Assembly (NCBI RefSeq): GCF_004792685.1
Contig: NZ_SRXT01000010.1
Coordinates: 1 to 64,000 of the forward strand
Direction of reading: 5' to 3'
DNA length: 64,000 bases
Source: Sphingomonas gei
GTDB lineage: Bacteria > Pseudomonadota > Alphaproteobacteria > Sphingomonadales > Sphingomonadaceae
Part shown: positions 11,701 through 19,116 of the stretch, piece by piece
Layout of the letters: the number at the start of each line of letters is the position of its first letter
Numbering within the stretch: the stretch's first letter is position 1
Notes under the pieces: model-generated
Databases searched by the model: none
Told to the model about the DNA's origin: nothing
The model's input: only the letters and a program-made list of their open reading frames with translations
Made by a program: the position numbers and the translations under genes

Positions 11701-12189
11701 GCCGTTCAGGATGTACAGGTCGTTGAAGTTCGTACCGATGATCCGGTCGATGTTGTAGATAGTATCACCTTCGGCGAGGCCGCCCGAACCCGGACCGTAG
11801 ATCACGCCGCAATACCGCGTCAGGTTCAGCGTGATTCCGGCCACGGAAAGCGAATAATCCACCACGTCGATGCCGCCACCGCCGTCAAAGGTCGTGGCTG
11901 TCGCGCCTGCGATGAACACATCGTCATAGGTGCTGCCGACATAGCTTTCGATACCGATGAACGTGTCGCCCACCGCATCACCGGTTGTGCGGCTACCGTC
12001 ATAGAGGTCGAGCGTGATCCCGACTGTCGAATTGCCATAGCTCGCCTAGTCGAAGCCGTCGCCGCCGTTTAGAACGTCCGCGCCTGCTCCACCGAGAAGG
12101 CGGTCGTTGCCCGCGCCCCCGATCAGGGTATCGACGCCCGACGGGCCAACCAGGTAGTCATCACCTGAGGTTCCCGAAATCACTGCCAT
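8760..12189 (-). pseudogene. RTX/haemolysin-type calcium-binding repeat protein, interrupted
   Basis: The start is ATG 12187-12189 (MAVISGTSGDDYLVG) with AGAGGG about 7 bases upstream. The product would be about 1142 residues, but there is an in-frame TAG at 12046-12048, where sister repeats have an ordinary codon before ASY. A one-base insertion near 9723 breaks NVENL into NVE plus stop. The rest is packed with GGxGxDxLxG nonapeptides (for example GGAGNDVLNGGDGNDVLAGG) that form calcium-binding beta-rolls in proteins usually exported by type I secretion. Larger modules of 463-489 bp repeat at about 9228, 9717, 10180 and 10669, each with NVENLVFTG, the RTX block and EVRTALAS. The end LHFLI is a plausible C-terminal secretion signal. 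No type I secretion genes are present here. The two lesions suggest a recent pseudogene or assembly errors. Confidence 0.85.
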
Positions 12190-12830
12190 AATACACCCTC
12201 TAAACGCGGCGGCTCACGAGCCTTCTGGGTCGCGATGACGAAGAAGATATGACGGTGCGAGGCGCTTCAACGCCGGAAAGTCCCTTAGTTGATAGATGAC
12301 GGTGCGGGTTACTGGCTGTCATTGGCGGCAGGATCGATGCAATTCTTTCGTCAAGGCGTTGAATTGGGGGAAGAAGCACAGCAGCCAATAAGCGCGCCTT
12401 CCCGTCGGCCATTGGATTTCCGGGTGGCCCAAAAAAGCCGCCGCTTCATCTGCCTTCCTGTCCTGGGACTGCGCAACTGCAGGCGGTAGGCCGCCTCGCG
12501 CACCGCGCCACTCGCGGAGCAGGGGTTGCCCGGCCATCGTATAATGGCGCGCGAAACTTCGCGCCGAAATCGAGCGTGTCGAATCGTCGGCGACGACGGC
12601 GTCGCGCGAGTTGGTCTCTGCGTTACTGTCAGGGCGGTGGCGCTTTCGCGCCTTGTCGATTTTTCTGCCCGGCTCGGGAAATCCCCAGCCCCGCTCCTCG
12701 CGACGGCTGCGATAGCAACAGCGAGCATCGCGATCGCAGATTTGCCAACAGCCATGACCGTTTCTGCCGTTTCAACGCGCCCCGAAGCGAAATTTGGCTG
12801 CATGCTGGCGCGTCCGCGCCAGCGACTGCG
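12190..12830. other. Divergent intergenic region upstream of the capsule operon
   Basis: About 640 bases separate the minus-strand RTX gene from the plus-strand capsule operon. The open frames here are Arg-rich and have no family resemblance, so I treat them as non-coding. A small perfect hairpin AGGCGG-TAGG-CCGCCT at 12481-12496 contains the octamer GGCGGTAG, identical to the core of the enterobacterial ops element; this may be chance. Promoters for both flanking genes should lie here but none was identified with confidence. Confidence 0.45.
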
Positions 12831-14564
12831 GTGAGGGAGCGTTTCGCCTTCGTGCCACCGATGCGCCGCAGTGCGATCGGTGCCCTGCAGGCTGGCTCGT
12901 CCGGCATCGATTCGCCGCTTTTGAGCGCACCCGGATTCCTCGCCAGACGATCCCGGGCGGCGCTCGTGACCCGCGAAACCTCGGCCCCGAAGCCGATGCC
13001 ACTGACGAGCGCTGCAAGCGAACGCGCGGAACAGTTGATCCGGCGCCTGCAAACGGCGCGCGTCGGCGGCAGCTTCTGGAGCGCGCGACCGGTCTTGGCC
13101 AAAGGCTGCACCGTGTTGAAGTGCCACCCCGGCGATGTCGCGACCTTTCGCTCGGTCGCCACTGGCCCAGTCGTCCTATGGTCCGACCGAGAAGCGCCTT
13201 CCTGGGCGTCCGCGCAATTGCCGGATATCGTGAGCGGCGAACTCGATCCCTGGCATGTGCTCGACCACGCCGTGCAAGTGATCGCGCCTTGCGATGATGC
13301 TCTCGCGATCCTCGCGAGACTGATCGGCCGCCCTACCGTCGATGCGTCCACCGGCGCTTCGCTGGCAATCGATATGGACGCGCGCCATTCGCTCGCATGG
13401 GAAGTGTTGATCCACGCATTGACCTATCGCGAACCTTTCACCGGATCGGCGATATCCGCCGAAGCCGCCGTGGATTTGCTCGGCGAATGGAGACGGCATC
13501 TCGAAGCCATCGCCGGAATCGGCGTGCAGTTCGGGATACGTGGTTGGAAGCGTCCGCAGATCGATCGCTTTCTGACCGGCGTGACAGGCGTGCCACGGCA
13601 CGTGCGCACGACGGAAGCTGCGCTGGACGGGGCGGGAACGACGCAGGCTGCCATCGCGATATGGCCGTCCCGGGTTCCGTCCGCCTTCGAGGCACACGCT
13701 GCGACCAGGGGCGTGCCGGTCGTACGGATCGAAGACGGATTTCTGCGGTCGCTCGGCCTCGGTGTTCATCTCGTGCCGCCGCAATCGATAGCAATCGATC
13801 GCCAGGGGATCCACTATGATCCCGCACGCTCTAGCGACCTCGAATCACTGCTTGCCGATCACCCGTTCCCACCCGAGCTGGTGCGCCGCGCCGCCGCGCT
13901 TCGCGCCGTCATCGTCTCCGCCGGCCTCGGCAAATATGGCCACGCTCGCGCGCTGCCGTCGATCGGCTCGCCGCCTGGCAAGCGCCGCATCCTGGTGACC
14001 GGCCAGGTCGCAGACGATCAGTCGGTCTTGAAAGGGGATCCCGCGCAAAGCGGTAATTCGGGACTGCTCGAGCGCGCCCGTGCGCTCGCCCCCGACGCCT
14101 TCATTCTCTACAAACCGCACCCGGACGTGCTCGCCGGCCATCGGCACGATCGACTGAGCCATACAGCGCGTCTCCTCGCGGACCATATCCTCGAGAAGCC
14201 GTACGGACTGGCCCCGCTGCTGACCGGCGTCGACGAGATCCATGTCCTGACCTCGCTGGCCGGGTTCGAGGCGTTGCTGCGCGGATGTACCGTGGTGTGT
14301 CACGGCGCGCCCTTCTATGCCGGGTGGGGCCTTACCCGTGATCTGGTGGCGGTGCCGCGCCGCAAGCGCCGGCTGACGGTGGACGAGCTGGTTGCGGGAG
14401 CGCTGCTCCTGTATCCGCTCTATCTCGATCCGGGCACCGGCCTTCCCTGCTCGGCCGAGCGGCTCGTCGCATGCCTCGTCGACGCGGCCCCGCGTCCTTC
14501 GCTCGTGAACCGGCTGCGAAGGCTCGAGGGCATGATCCGTCGCACGCTGCGCCAGGTGGCATGA
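12831..14564 (+). CDS. kpsC: KpsC-like capsule polysaccharide (Kdo linker) glycosyltransferase
   Basis: First gene of the capsule operon. The C-terminal 350 residues carry the KpsC signatures VVRIEDGFLRSLGLG, GQVADDQS, YKPHPDVLAG, VHVLTSL-type (here IHVLTSLAGFEALLRG) and GAPFYAGWGLT. KpsC builds the poly-Kdo linker on lyso-phosphatidylglycerol that anchors ABC-exported capsules. E. coli KpsC has two such modules (about 675 aa). Here only one complete module is visible, preceded by roughly 150 residues resembling a degenerate end of the first module. The start is uncertain: GTG 12831, GTG 12852 (with GAGGGAG 12 bases upstream) and ATG 12861 are candidates. The open frame reaches back to 12576, but that extension is Arg-rich and unlikely. 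It overlaps kpsS by ATGA. Confidence 0.85.
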   Translation: MRERFAFVPPMRRSAIGALQAGSSGIDSPLLSAPGFLARRSRAALVTRETSAPKPMPLTSAASERAEQLIRRLQTARVGGSFWSARPVLAKGCTVLKCHPGDVATFRSVATGPVVLWSDREAPSWASAQLPDIVSGELDPWHVLDHAVQVIAPCDDALAILARLIGRPTVDASTGASLAIDMDARHSLAWEVLIHALTYREPFTGSAISAEAAVDLLGEWRRHLEAIAGIGVQFGIRGWKRPQIDRFLTGVTGVPRHVRTTEAALDGAGTTQAAIAIWPSRVPSAFEAHAATRGVPVVRIEDGFLRSLGLGVHLVPPQSIAIDRQGIHYDPARSSDLESLLADHPFPPELVRRAAALRAVIVSAGLGKYGHARALPSIGSPPGKRRILVTGQVADDQSVLKGDPAQSGNSGLLERARALAPDAFILYKPHPDVLAGHRHDRLSHTARLLADHILEKPYGLAPLLTGVDEIHVLTSLAGFEALLRGCTVVCHGAPFYAGWGLTRDLVAVPRRKRRLTVDELVAGALLLYPLYLDPGTGLPCSAERLVACLVDAAPRPSLVNRLRRLEGMIRRTLRQVA

Positions 14565-15790
14565 CGCGCACCTTCCTTTTTCTTCAGGGGCCCCCAGGCC
14601 CCTTCTTCCGGCAGCTCGGCGAGGCATTGCGCTGCGCAGGGGGCCGGGTCCTCCGTGTCAATTTTCATGGCGGCGATTGCCTCGACTGGGGCGCGCGGGC
14701 GATCGATTTTCGCGGAGTCGCGGAGGCCTGGCCCGCGGCGCTGGGGGCGATCATCGAGCGCCATCGCGTCACGGATATCGTGTTGTTCGGCGACTGTCGG
14801 CCGCTTCACCATGCGGCGATATCCACGGCACATGCGTGGCGAGTCACCGTGCATGTCTTCGAAGAAGGCTATGTCCGTCCGGATTGGGTCACGCTCGAGC
14901 AGAACGGTGTGAACGGACATTCGTCTCTCCCGCCGGATCCCGAATATTATTGCCGGATTGCCGCGGGCCTCGCTCCGGTTCCCAACCTGCCCCAGGTCCC
15001 GGCGAGCTTCGTCCGGCGCGCGCGCGAAGCAATGGCTTATTATGGTGCAGGCGCGCTGCTGACGCCGTGGTTCAGACATTACCGATCGCACCGTCCGTTC
15101 TCGCGAACCGCGGAGGCGGCCGGATGGCTGCGCCGGCTCGGGCGGCATCCCTTTGCCGCACGGCGAAGCAGGGCGGTGCGCTGCGCGATGGCGTCGCCTT
15201 ACTTTGTCGTGCCGTTGCAGCTCGACGCCGATTATCAATTGCGCATCCATTCGCCCTTCGGCGGTATGGAAAATGCCATCCGGGCAATCCTTGCCTCGTT
15301 CGCCGCGCACGCGCATGCGGGACCGCTGCTGCTGTTCAAGGGGCACCCGCTGGACAACGGCCTGCGCAACTGGCGCAGGCTGATCGAAATTGAGGCGTCG
15401 GCGCTCGGGATATCCGATCGGGTCCGCTACCTCGAATGCGCCGACATCGCCACGCTCGTCGCGCATGCGCACGGCGTAGTGACCGTGAACAGCACCACCG
15501 GTACGCTGGCGCTCGCCGCAGGGGTCCCGGTCAAGGTGCTGGGGCGCGCCGTCTATGATGTCCCGGGCATCACGCATCAGGGCGCGCTCGAAAACTTCTG
15601 GCAGACGCCTGGACGTCCTCAGGTCGAGCTGTTCGACGCCTTCCGCCGGGTGCTCGCGCATCGCTGCCTGCTGCGCGGCGGGTTCAGCAGCCGCGAGGGC
15701 CGCACGCTGCTGATCGAGCCGGCGGTGACGCGCATGCTCGCCGCCGGTTCGGCCGCCGAGGCCGGGCCACCGCTGAAGGCAAGTGCATGA
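14561..15790 (+). CDS. kpsS: KpsS-like capsule polysaccharide (Kdo linker) glycosyltransferase
   Basis: A 409-residue partner of KpsC that adds the first Kdo to the lipid anchor. Hallmarks visible are MTRTFLFLQGPPGPFF, GDCRPLH, the family motif HVFEEGYVRPDWVTLEQNG, QLDADYQLRIHSPF, FKGHPLDNGLRNW and NSTTGTLALAAGVPVKVLG. The open frame extends to 14471. The start at ATG 14561 is chosen because it forms the ATGA overlap with the kpsC stop and gives the canonical N-terminus. It also overlaps the next gene by ATGA at 15787, implying translational coupling. It acts at the cytoplasmic face of the inner membrane. Confidence 0.92.
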   Translation: MTRTFLFLQGPPGPFFRQLGEALRCAGGRVLRVNFHGGDCLDWGARAIDFRGVAEAWPAALGAIIERHRVTDIVLFGDCRPLHHAAISTAHAWRVTVHVFEEGYVRPDWVTLEQNGVNGHSSLPPDPEYYCRIAAGLAPVPNLPQVPASFVRRAREAMAYYGAGALLTPWFRHYRSHRPFSRTAEAAGWLRRLGRHPFAARRSRAVRCAMASPYFVVPLQLDADYQLRIHSPFGGMENAIRAILASFAAHAHAGPLLLFKGHPLDNGLRNWRRLIEIEASALGISDRVRYLECADIATLVAHAHGVVTVNSTTGTLALAAGVPVKVLGRAVYDVPGITHQGALENFWQTPGRPQVELFDAFRRVLAHRCLLRGGFSSREGRTLLIEPAVTRMLAAGSAAEAGPPLKASA

Positions 15791-17058
15791 AGCCCGAGCG
15801 CCTCCCCGGCGATGCGGCGGCGTATGTGCCAGAGACGCCGCCCCGGGTGCCGGCAACGCCCGAAATCGTGCTCGACCTGACTCGCCTTTTGTCGCGCGTG
15901 CGACACCCGACGCCGACCGGCGTCGATCGTGTCGAGCTTCTTTATGCCCGCACGCTGCTCGCCCGGGCGCCGGAAAGGCTGCAATTCGCCGCAACGCATC
16001 CGCTCGGGTCCTACGGCCGGCTCCCGTCCGCCGCGGTTCTGCGCTTCCTCGACGCAACCGAACGGCGCTGGAATGTTATCGGGGGAGACGAGCGCGCGGG
16101 CGCGGCACATCGGCATCTTTTGGCATCGCTCGCCAGCCTGTGGCCGCGCAGGGTGGTACCGGCGACCCGGGGGCGCATCCTGCTGCATGTTTCGCCGAGC
16201 GCGCTCGAAGACCGACGCAGCGTCGCGAAGCGGCTGCGGCGCGAGAATGCCCGCCTGATATGCCTGGTGCACGACCTGATTCCGCTCACTCATCCGAGTT
16301 TCGCGCGCGCCGACGGCCCGCGCCGCCACGCCCGCCGGATGATCAGCGTCGCGCGCCACGCGCACGGTGTGATTGCGAATTCCAGCGCCACCGCCAGTGC
16401 GTTCACCGGCTGGCTGAACGCCGCCGGCGAGCCCGTGCCGAAGCTCGCGGTTGCGCCGCTCGGTGCTGCTGCTCCGGCCCGGGCTCGGGGCGCGCCACCC
16501 ATCGACCAGCCCTATTTCCTGTGTCTAGGCACGATCGAGCCGCGCAAGAACCATCTCCTGCTGCTTCATTTGTGGCGCCAGCTCTCGGAAAGCGCGGATG
16601 GCCGCGAGATTCCGAAGCTCGTCCTCATCGGGCGGCGCGGCTGGGAGAACCAGAGCGTGTTCGATTTGCTCGATCGCTCGGAGCCGCTTCGTCCGCACGT
16701 CGTGGAGCTGGGGCGGGTCCCCGATCGGGTGCTGGCGGCCTGGATCGCCGGCGCATCCGCGCTGCTGATGCCATCCTTCGCCGAGGGGTTTGGATTACCA
16801 GTCGCAGAATCCCTCGCCGCAGGAACACCCGTGATCGCGAGCGACATACCGGCGCATCGCGAGGCCGGCCGTGGCGTTCCCGACTATCTCGATTCTCTGG
16901 ACCGGCCGGGCTGGCGCCAGGCGATCCTCGATTACGCCGCGCCCGCCTCGCCCCGGCGCGAGGCGCAGCTCGCGCGCCTGAGCGGCGCCGAGCTGCCGAC
17001 ATGGGAGGATCACATCGATCGCGCGCTGGCATTCATCGGGGAGGTTGCCGCGTCATGA
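15787..17058 (+). CDS. GT4-family glycosyltransferase
   Basis: 423 residues with GT-B architecture. The N-terminal half contains TPTGVDRVELLYA and LVHDLIPLTHP. The C-terminal half contains LGTIEPRKNHLLLLHLW, LIGRRGWENQ and the nucleotide-sugar site MPSFAEGFGLPVAESLAAGT with the E-x7-E arrangement. It is probably a capsule-repeat glycosyltransferase using an NDP-sugar. Donor and linkage cannot be read from sequence. The gene starts inside the kpsS stop (ATGA) and ends inside the kpsM start, so it is tightly coupled to capsule assembly. Its C-terminus ends shortly after the GT fold, without an extra domain. Confidence 0.9.
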   Translation: MKPERLPGDAAAYVPETPPRVPATPEIVLDLTRLLSRVRHPTPTGVDRVELLYARTLLARAPERLQFAATHPLGSYGRLPSAAVLRFLDATERRWNVIGGDERAGAAHRHLLASLASLWPRRVVPATRGRILLHVSPSALEDRRSVAKRLRRENARLICLVHDLIPLTHPSFARADGPRRHARRMISVARHAHGVIANSSATASAFTGWLNAAGEPVPKLAVAPLGAAAPARARGAPPIDQPYFLCLGTIEPRKNHLLLLHLWRQLSESADGREIPKLVLIGRRGWENQSVFDLLDRSEPLRPHVVELGRVPDRVLAAWIAGASALLMPSFAEGFGLPVAESLAAGTPVIASDIPAHREAGRGVPDYLDSLDRPGWRQAILDYAAPASPRREAQLARLSGAELPTWEDHIDRALAFIGEVAAS

Positions 17059-17861
17059 TCGCGCGGAGCGCCTCCGGCATCGCGCGCTATCTGGATGGCT
17101 TCGACGTCCAGCGCTCGGTGGTGGGTGCGTTGATCATGCGCGAGCTGCATACGCGCTACGGACGCGAGAATATCGGCTATGCATGGCTGATCGTCGAACC
17201 GATGCTGCTCGCCACCTCGGTGGCGGCGCTCCACGGGAACGCGCGCGCGCACGGCGGAGAAGACCTGTTGCCCATCCCGTTCGCACTGGGCGGCTATTGC
17301 ATGTTCATGGTCTTCCGAACGGTGATCGGACGTGCGGAGTCGACGCTCGAAGCCAACAAGCCGCTGCTCTTTCACCGCATGGTGACCATCTTCGACATGC
17401 TGGTCGCCCGCACGCTGCTCGAAGCAGCGTCGACGCTGCTCGCGCTCGTCCTGCTTCTCGGCCTGTCATGGGTGCTGGGCTATGGCGGCGCGCCGGCGTC
17501 TCCGCTCCTGATGCTCGCCGGCTTCAGCTATATGGTGTGGTTCTCCTTCGCACTGTCGATGCCGGTCTGCGCTGCATCCTATTTCAGCAAGGCCGTAGGC
17601 AAGTTCGTCCACCCGTTGACATATATCGCCATGCCGATCTCGGGCACCTTCTTCCTGCTCGCATGGATACCGGAACCTTATCGCGGGCTCCTCTACTGGT
17701 TTCCGCTCAATCAGATCTTCGAGATGTTCCACACCGGGCAATTCACATCGGTCCGGAGCCCTTATTTCGACGTGATGTACATCACCTTCTGGTGTCTCGG
17801 CCTCACGTTTCTGGGCCTCGTCTCGCTTCGCATCGTCCGCAAACATGTTCATCTGAGTTGA
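17055..17861 (+). CDS. kpsM: Capsule polysaccharide ABC transporter permease (KpsM)
   Basis: 268 residues with about six hydrophobic segments, including FALGGYCMFMVFRTVIG, LLALVLLLGLSWVLGYG, LMLAGFSYMVWFSFALSMP and YITFWCLGLTFLGLVSL. The N-terminus QRSVVGALIMRELHTRYGRE is the conserved cytoplasmic element of the ABC-2 polysaccharide exporter family. IGYAWLIVEPMLL and YWFPLNQIFEMFHTGQF are typical KpsM/BexB/CtrC segments. Length matches the family (about 258-265). The start at ATG 17055 is supported by the ATGA overlap with the preceding gene; the open frame runs further upstream but that part is out of family. Its ATPase partner is encoded separately at 25447-26109. Confidence 0.95.
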   Translation: MIARSASGIARYLDGFDVQRSVVGALIMRELHTRYGRENIGYAWLIVEPMLLATSVAALHGNARAHGGEDLLPIPFALGGYCMFMVFRTVIGRAESTLEANKPLLFHRMVTIFDMLVARTLLEAASTLLALVLLLGLSWVLGYGGAPASPLLMLAGFSYMVWFSFALSMPVCAASYFSKAVGKFVHPLTYIAMPISGTFFLLAWIPEPYRGLLYWFPLNQIFEMFHTGQFTSVRSPYFDVMYITFWCLGLTFLGLVSLRIVRKHVHLS

Positions 17862-17865
17862 ACTG

Positions 17866-19116
17866 ATGGTCACCTTCCCGCTTCATCCGCTCGAGCGCGA
17901 GACCGGTTTCGTCGAGATTCCGGCCCAACCGGCGCCCGAAGAAGTCCTTGCACGCGAGCGAAAGGAGAACGCGCCCAATCCGCATCGACTGGAGCAGCAA
18001 CCTCCGGGCGTTCGCGCGTCGGGTGGCAGCCGGTTCGGCTGGTGCCGGAATTTCGGCCTGGTCGTGCTGTTGCCGACGGTGCTGGTCGCGCTGTTTCAAT
18101 ATTGCGTCGTCGCCGATCAATATGAATCGGAGACGCATTTCGTCGTCAGGACGTCGGGTTCGAGCGGATCCGCCAGCTCCGGCCTTGGACAATTGCTCGG
18201 ACTCGAAGCCAATCCAGCCGCAGCCGACAACCAGACCGTGATCGATTATCTCCTTTCACACGATGCTGTCGCGCGCCTTGAGCGAATTGTCGGACTGGCA
18301 AGGATTTTCCGCCGGCCGGAAGCGGATCCCTTCTCGCGGCTCCGGGAAAGCGCTCCGCCGGAGGCGGTGCTACGCTATTATCGCGAGATGGTGCATATCG
18401 ATGTCGGACCCGAGTCCGGCATCACCCGCGTCGCCGTACGCGCGTTCCGGCCGGCGGATGCCGAGCGCGTCGCGCAGGAATTGCTCCGGATCGGCGAGCA
18501 GCGCGTCAATGCATTCAACCAACGGCTTTTGGAGAATCGCCTCGCCGCTGCGCGCGAGTCGCTGGAGACTGCCGAGCGGGGCGTGGACGAAAGCCAGGCT
18601 GCACTAACCGGCTTTCGCCAATCCGGCCGCGATATCGATCCCGAGCGCACCAGCGCCGCACGTATCACGATGGTGACGCAAATGCAGGCCGAGCTCGCGC
18701 AAGCACGTGCGCAGTTGAACAGCATGGCGGGCGCGATCCGCCGCGACAGCCCGCAATATGTCACGATGGCGGCGCGAGTCCGCGCGCTCGAGCAGCAGGT
18801 TGGGGCGGCGGAGAGCAGCCTTACGGGCTCACGCCAGGCGACCGCGGCCGGGCTGGGGCAATTTGAAAACCTGCGTCTCAAACAGGAGTTCTCCGCCAAA
18901 CGTTTCGAGACTGCGGCAGCCGCGCTCGACGCTGCGCGCGAACAGGCTGTGCGCCAGCAACTATTCCTGGTCCGTGTCGTGGAGCCCAATCTTCCGGGCA
19001 AGGCGCTCTACCCGAAGCGGCTCAAACTGATCGCCACGGTCTTTTTCGCGCTGCTGCTGGTCTATGCGATCGGCTGGCTGATCCTCGCGGGCATTCGGGA
19101 GCATGCCGCCTCATGA
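17866..19116 (+). CDS. kpsE: Capsule export inner-membrane/periplasmic adaptor (KpsE/CtrB/BexC family)
   Basis: 416 residues with two membrane spans, about 64-84 (NFGLVVLLPTVLVALFQYCV) and near the C-terminus (IATVFFALLLVYAIGWLIL). Between them is a periplasmic domain with long coiled-coil stretches (LENRLAAARESLETAERGVD and AQARAQLNSM). The second span is preceded by VVEPNLPGKALYPKRLK, the conserved Pro-rich signature of polysaccharide co-polymerase and KpsE-type proteins. It links the KpsM/T transporter to the outer-membrane export protein. The first 50 residues form a Pro- and Glu-rich cytoplasmic tail that is longer than usual. It begins 4 bases after the kpsM stop and overlaps the next gene by ATGA. 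Confidence 0.9.
   Translation: MVTFPLHPLERETGFVEIPAQPAPEEVLARERKENAPNPHRLEQQPPGVRASGGSRFGWCRNFGLVVLLPTVLVALFQYCVVADQYESETHFVVRTSGSSGSASSGLGQLLGLEANPAAADNQTVIDYLLSHDAVARLERIVGLARIFRRPEADPFSRLRESAPPEAVLRYYREMVHIDVGPESGITRVAVRAFRPADAERVAQELLRIGEQRVNAFNQRLLENRLAAARESLETAERGVDESQAALTGFRQSGRDIDPERTSAARITMVTQMQAELAQARAQLNSMAGAIRRDSPQYVTMAARVRALEQQVGAAESSLTGSRQATAAGLGQFENLRLKQEFSAKRFETAAAALDAAREQAVRQQLFLVRVVEPNLPGKALYPKRLKLIATVFFALLLVYAIGWLILAGIREHAAS

Noticed and set aside
9529..12072. Long plus-strand open frames opposite the RTX gene
   Set aside because: They mirror the repetitive minus-strand codons, have Arg/Asp/His-rich nonsense composition and match no family. The minus-strand RTX repeats are unmistakable.
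8760..12189. Regular repeats considered as a CRISPR array
   Set aside because: Units are coding, 27 bp or about 480 bp long, diverged, and without unique spacers of constant length.
12576..12830. N-terminal extension of KpsC in the same open frame
   Set aside because: Arg-rich composition without family similarity or ribosome site. The KpsC family part can begin at GTG 12831 or later.
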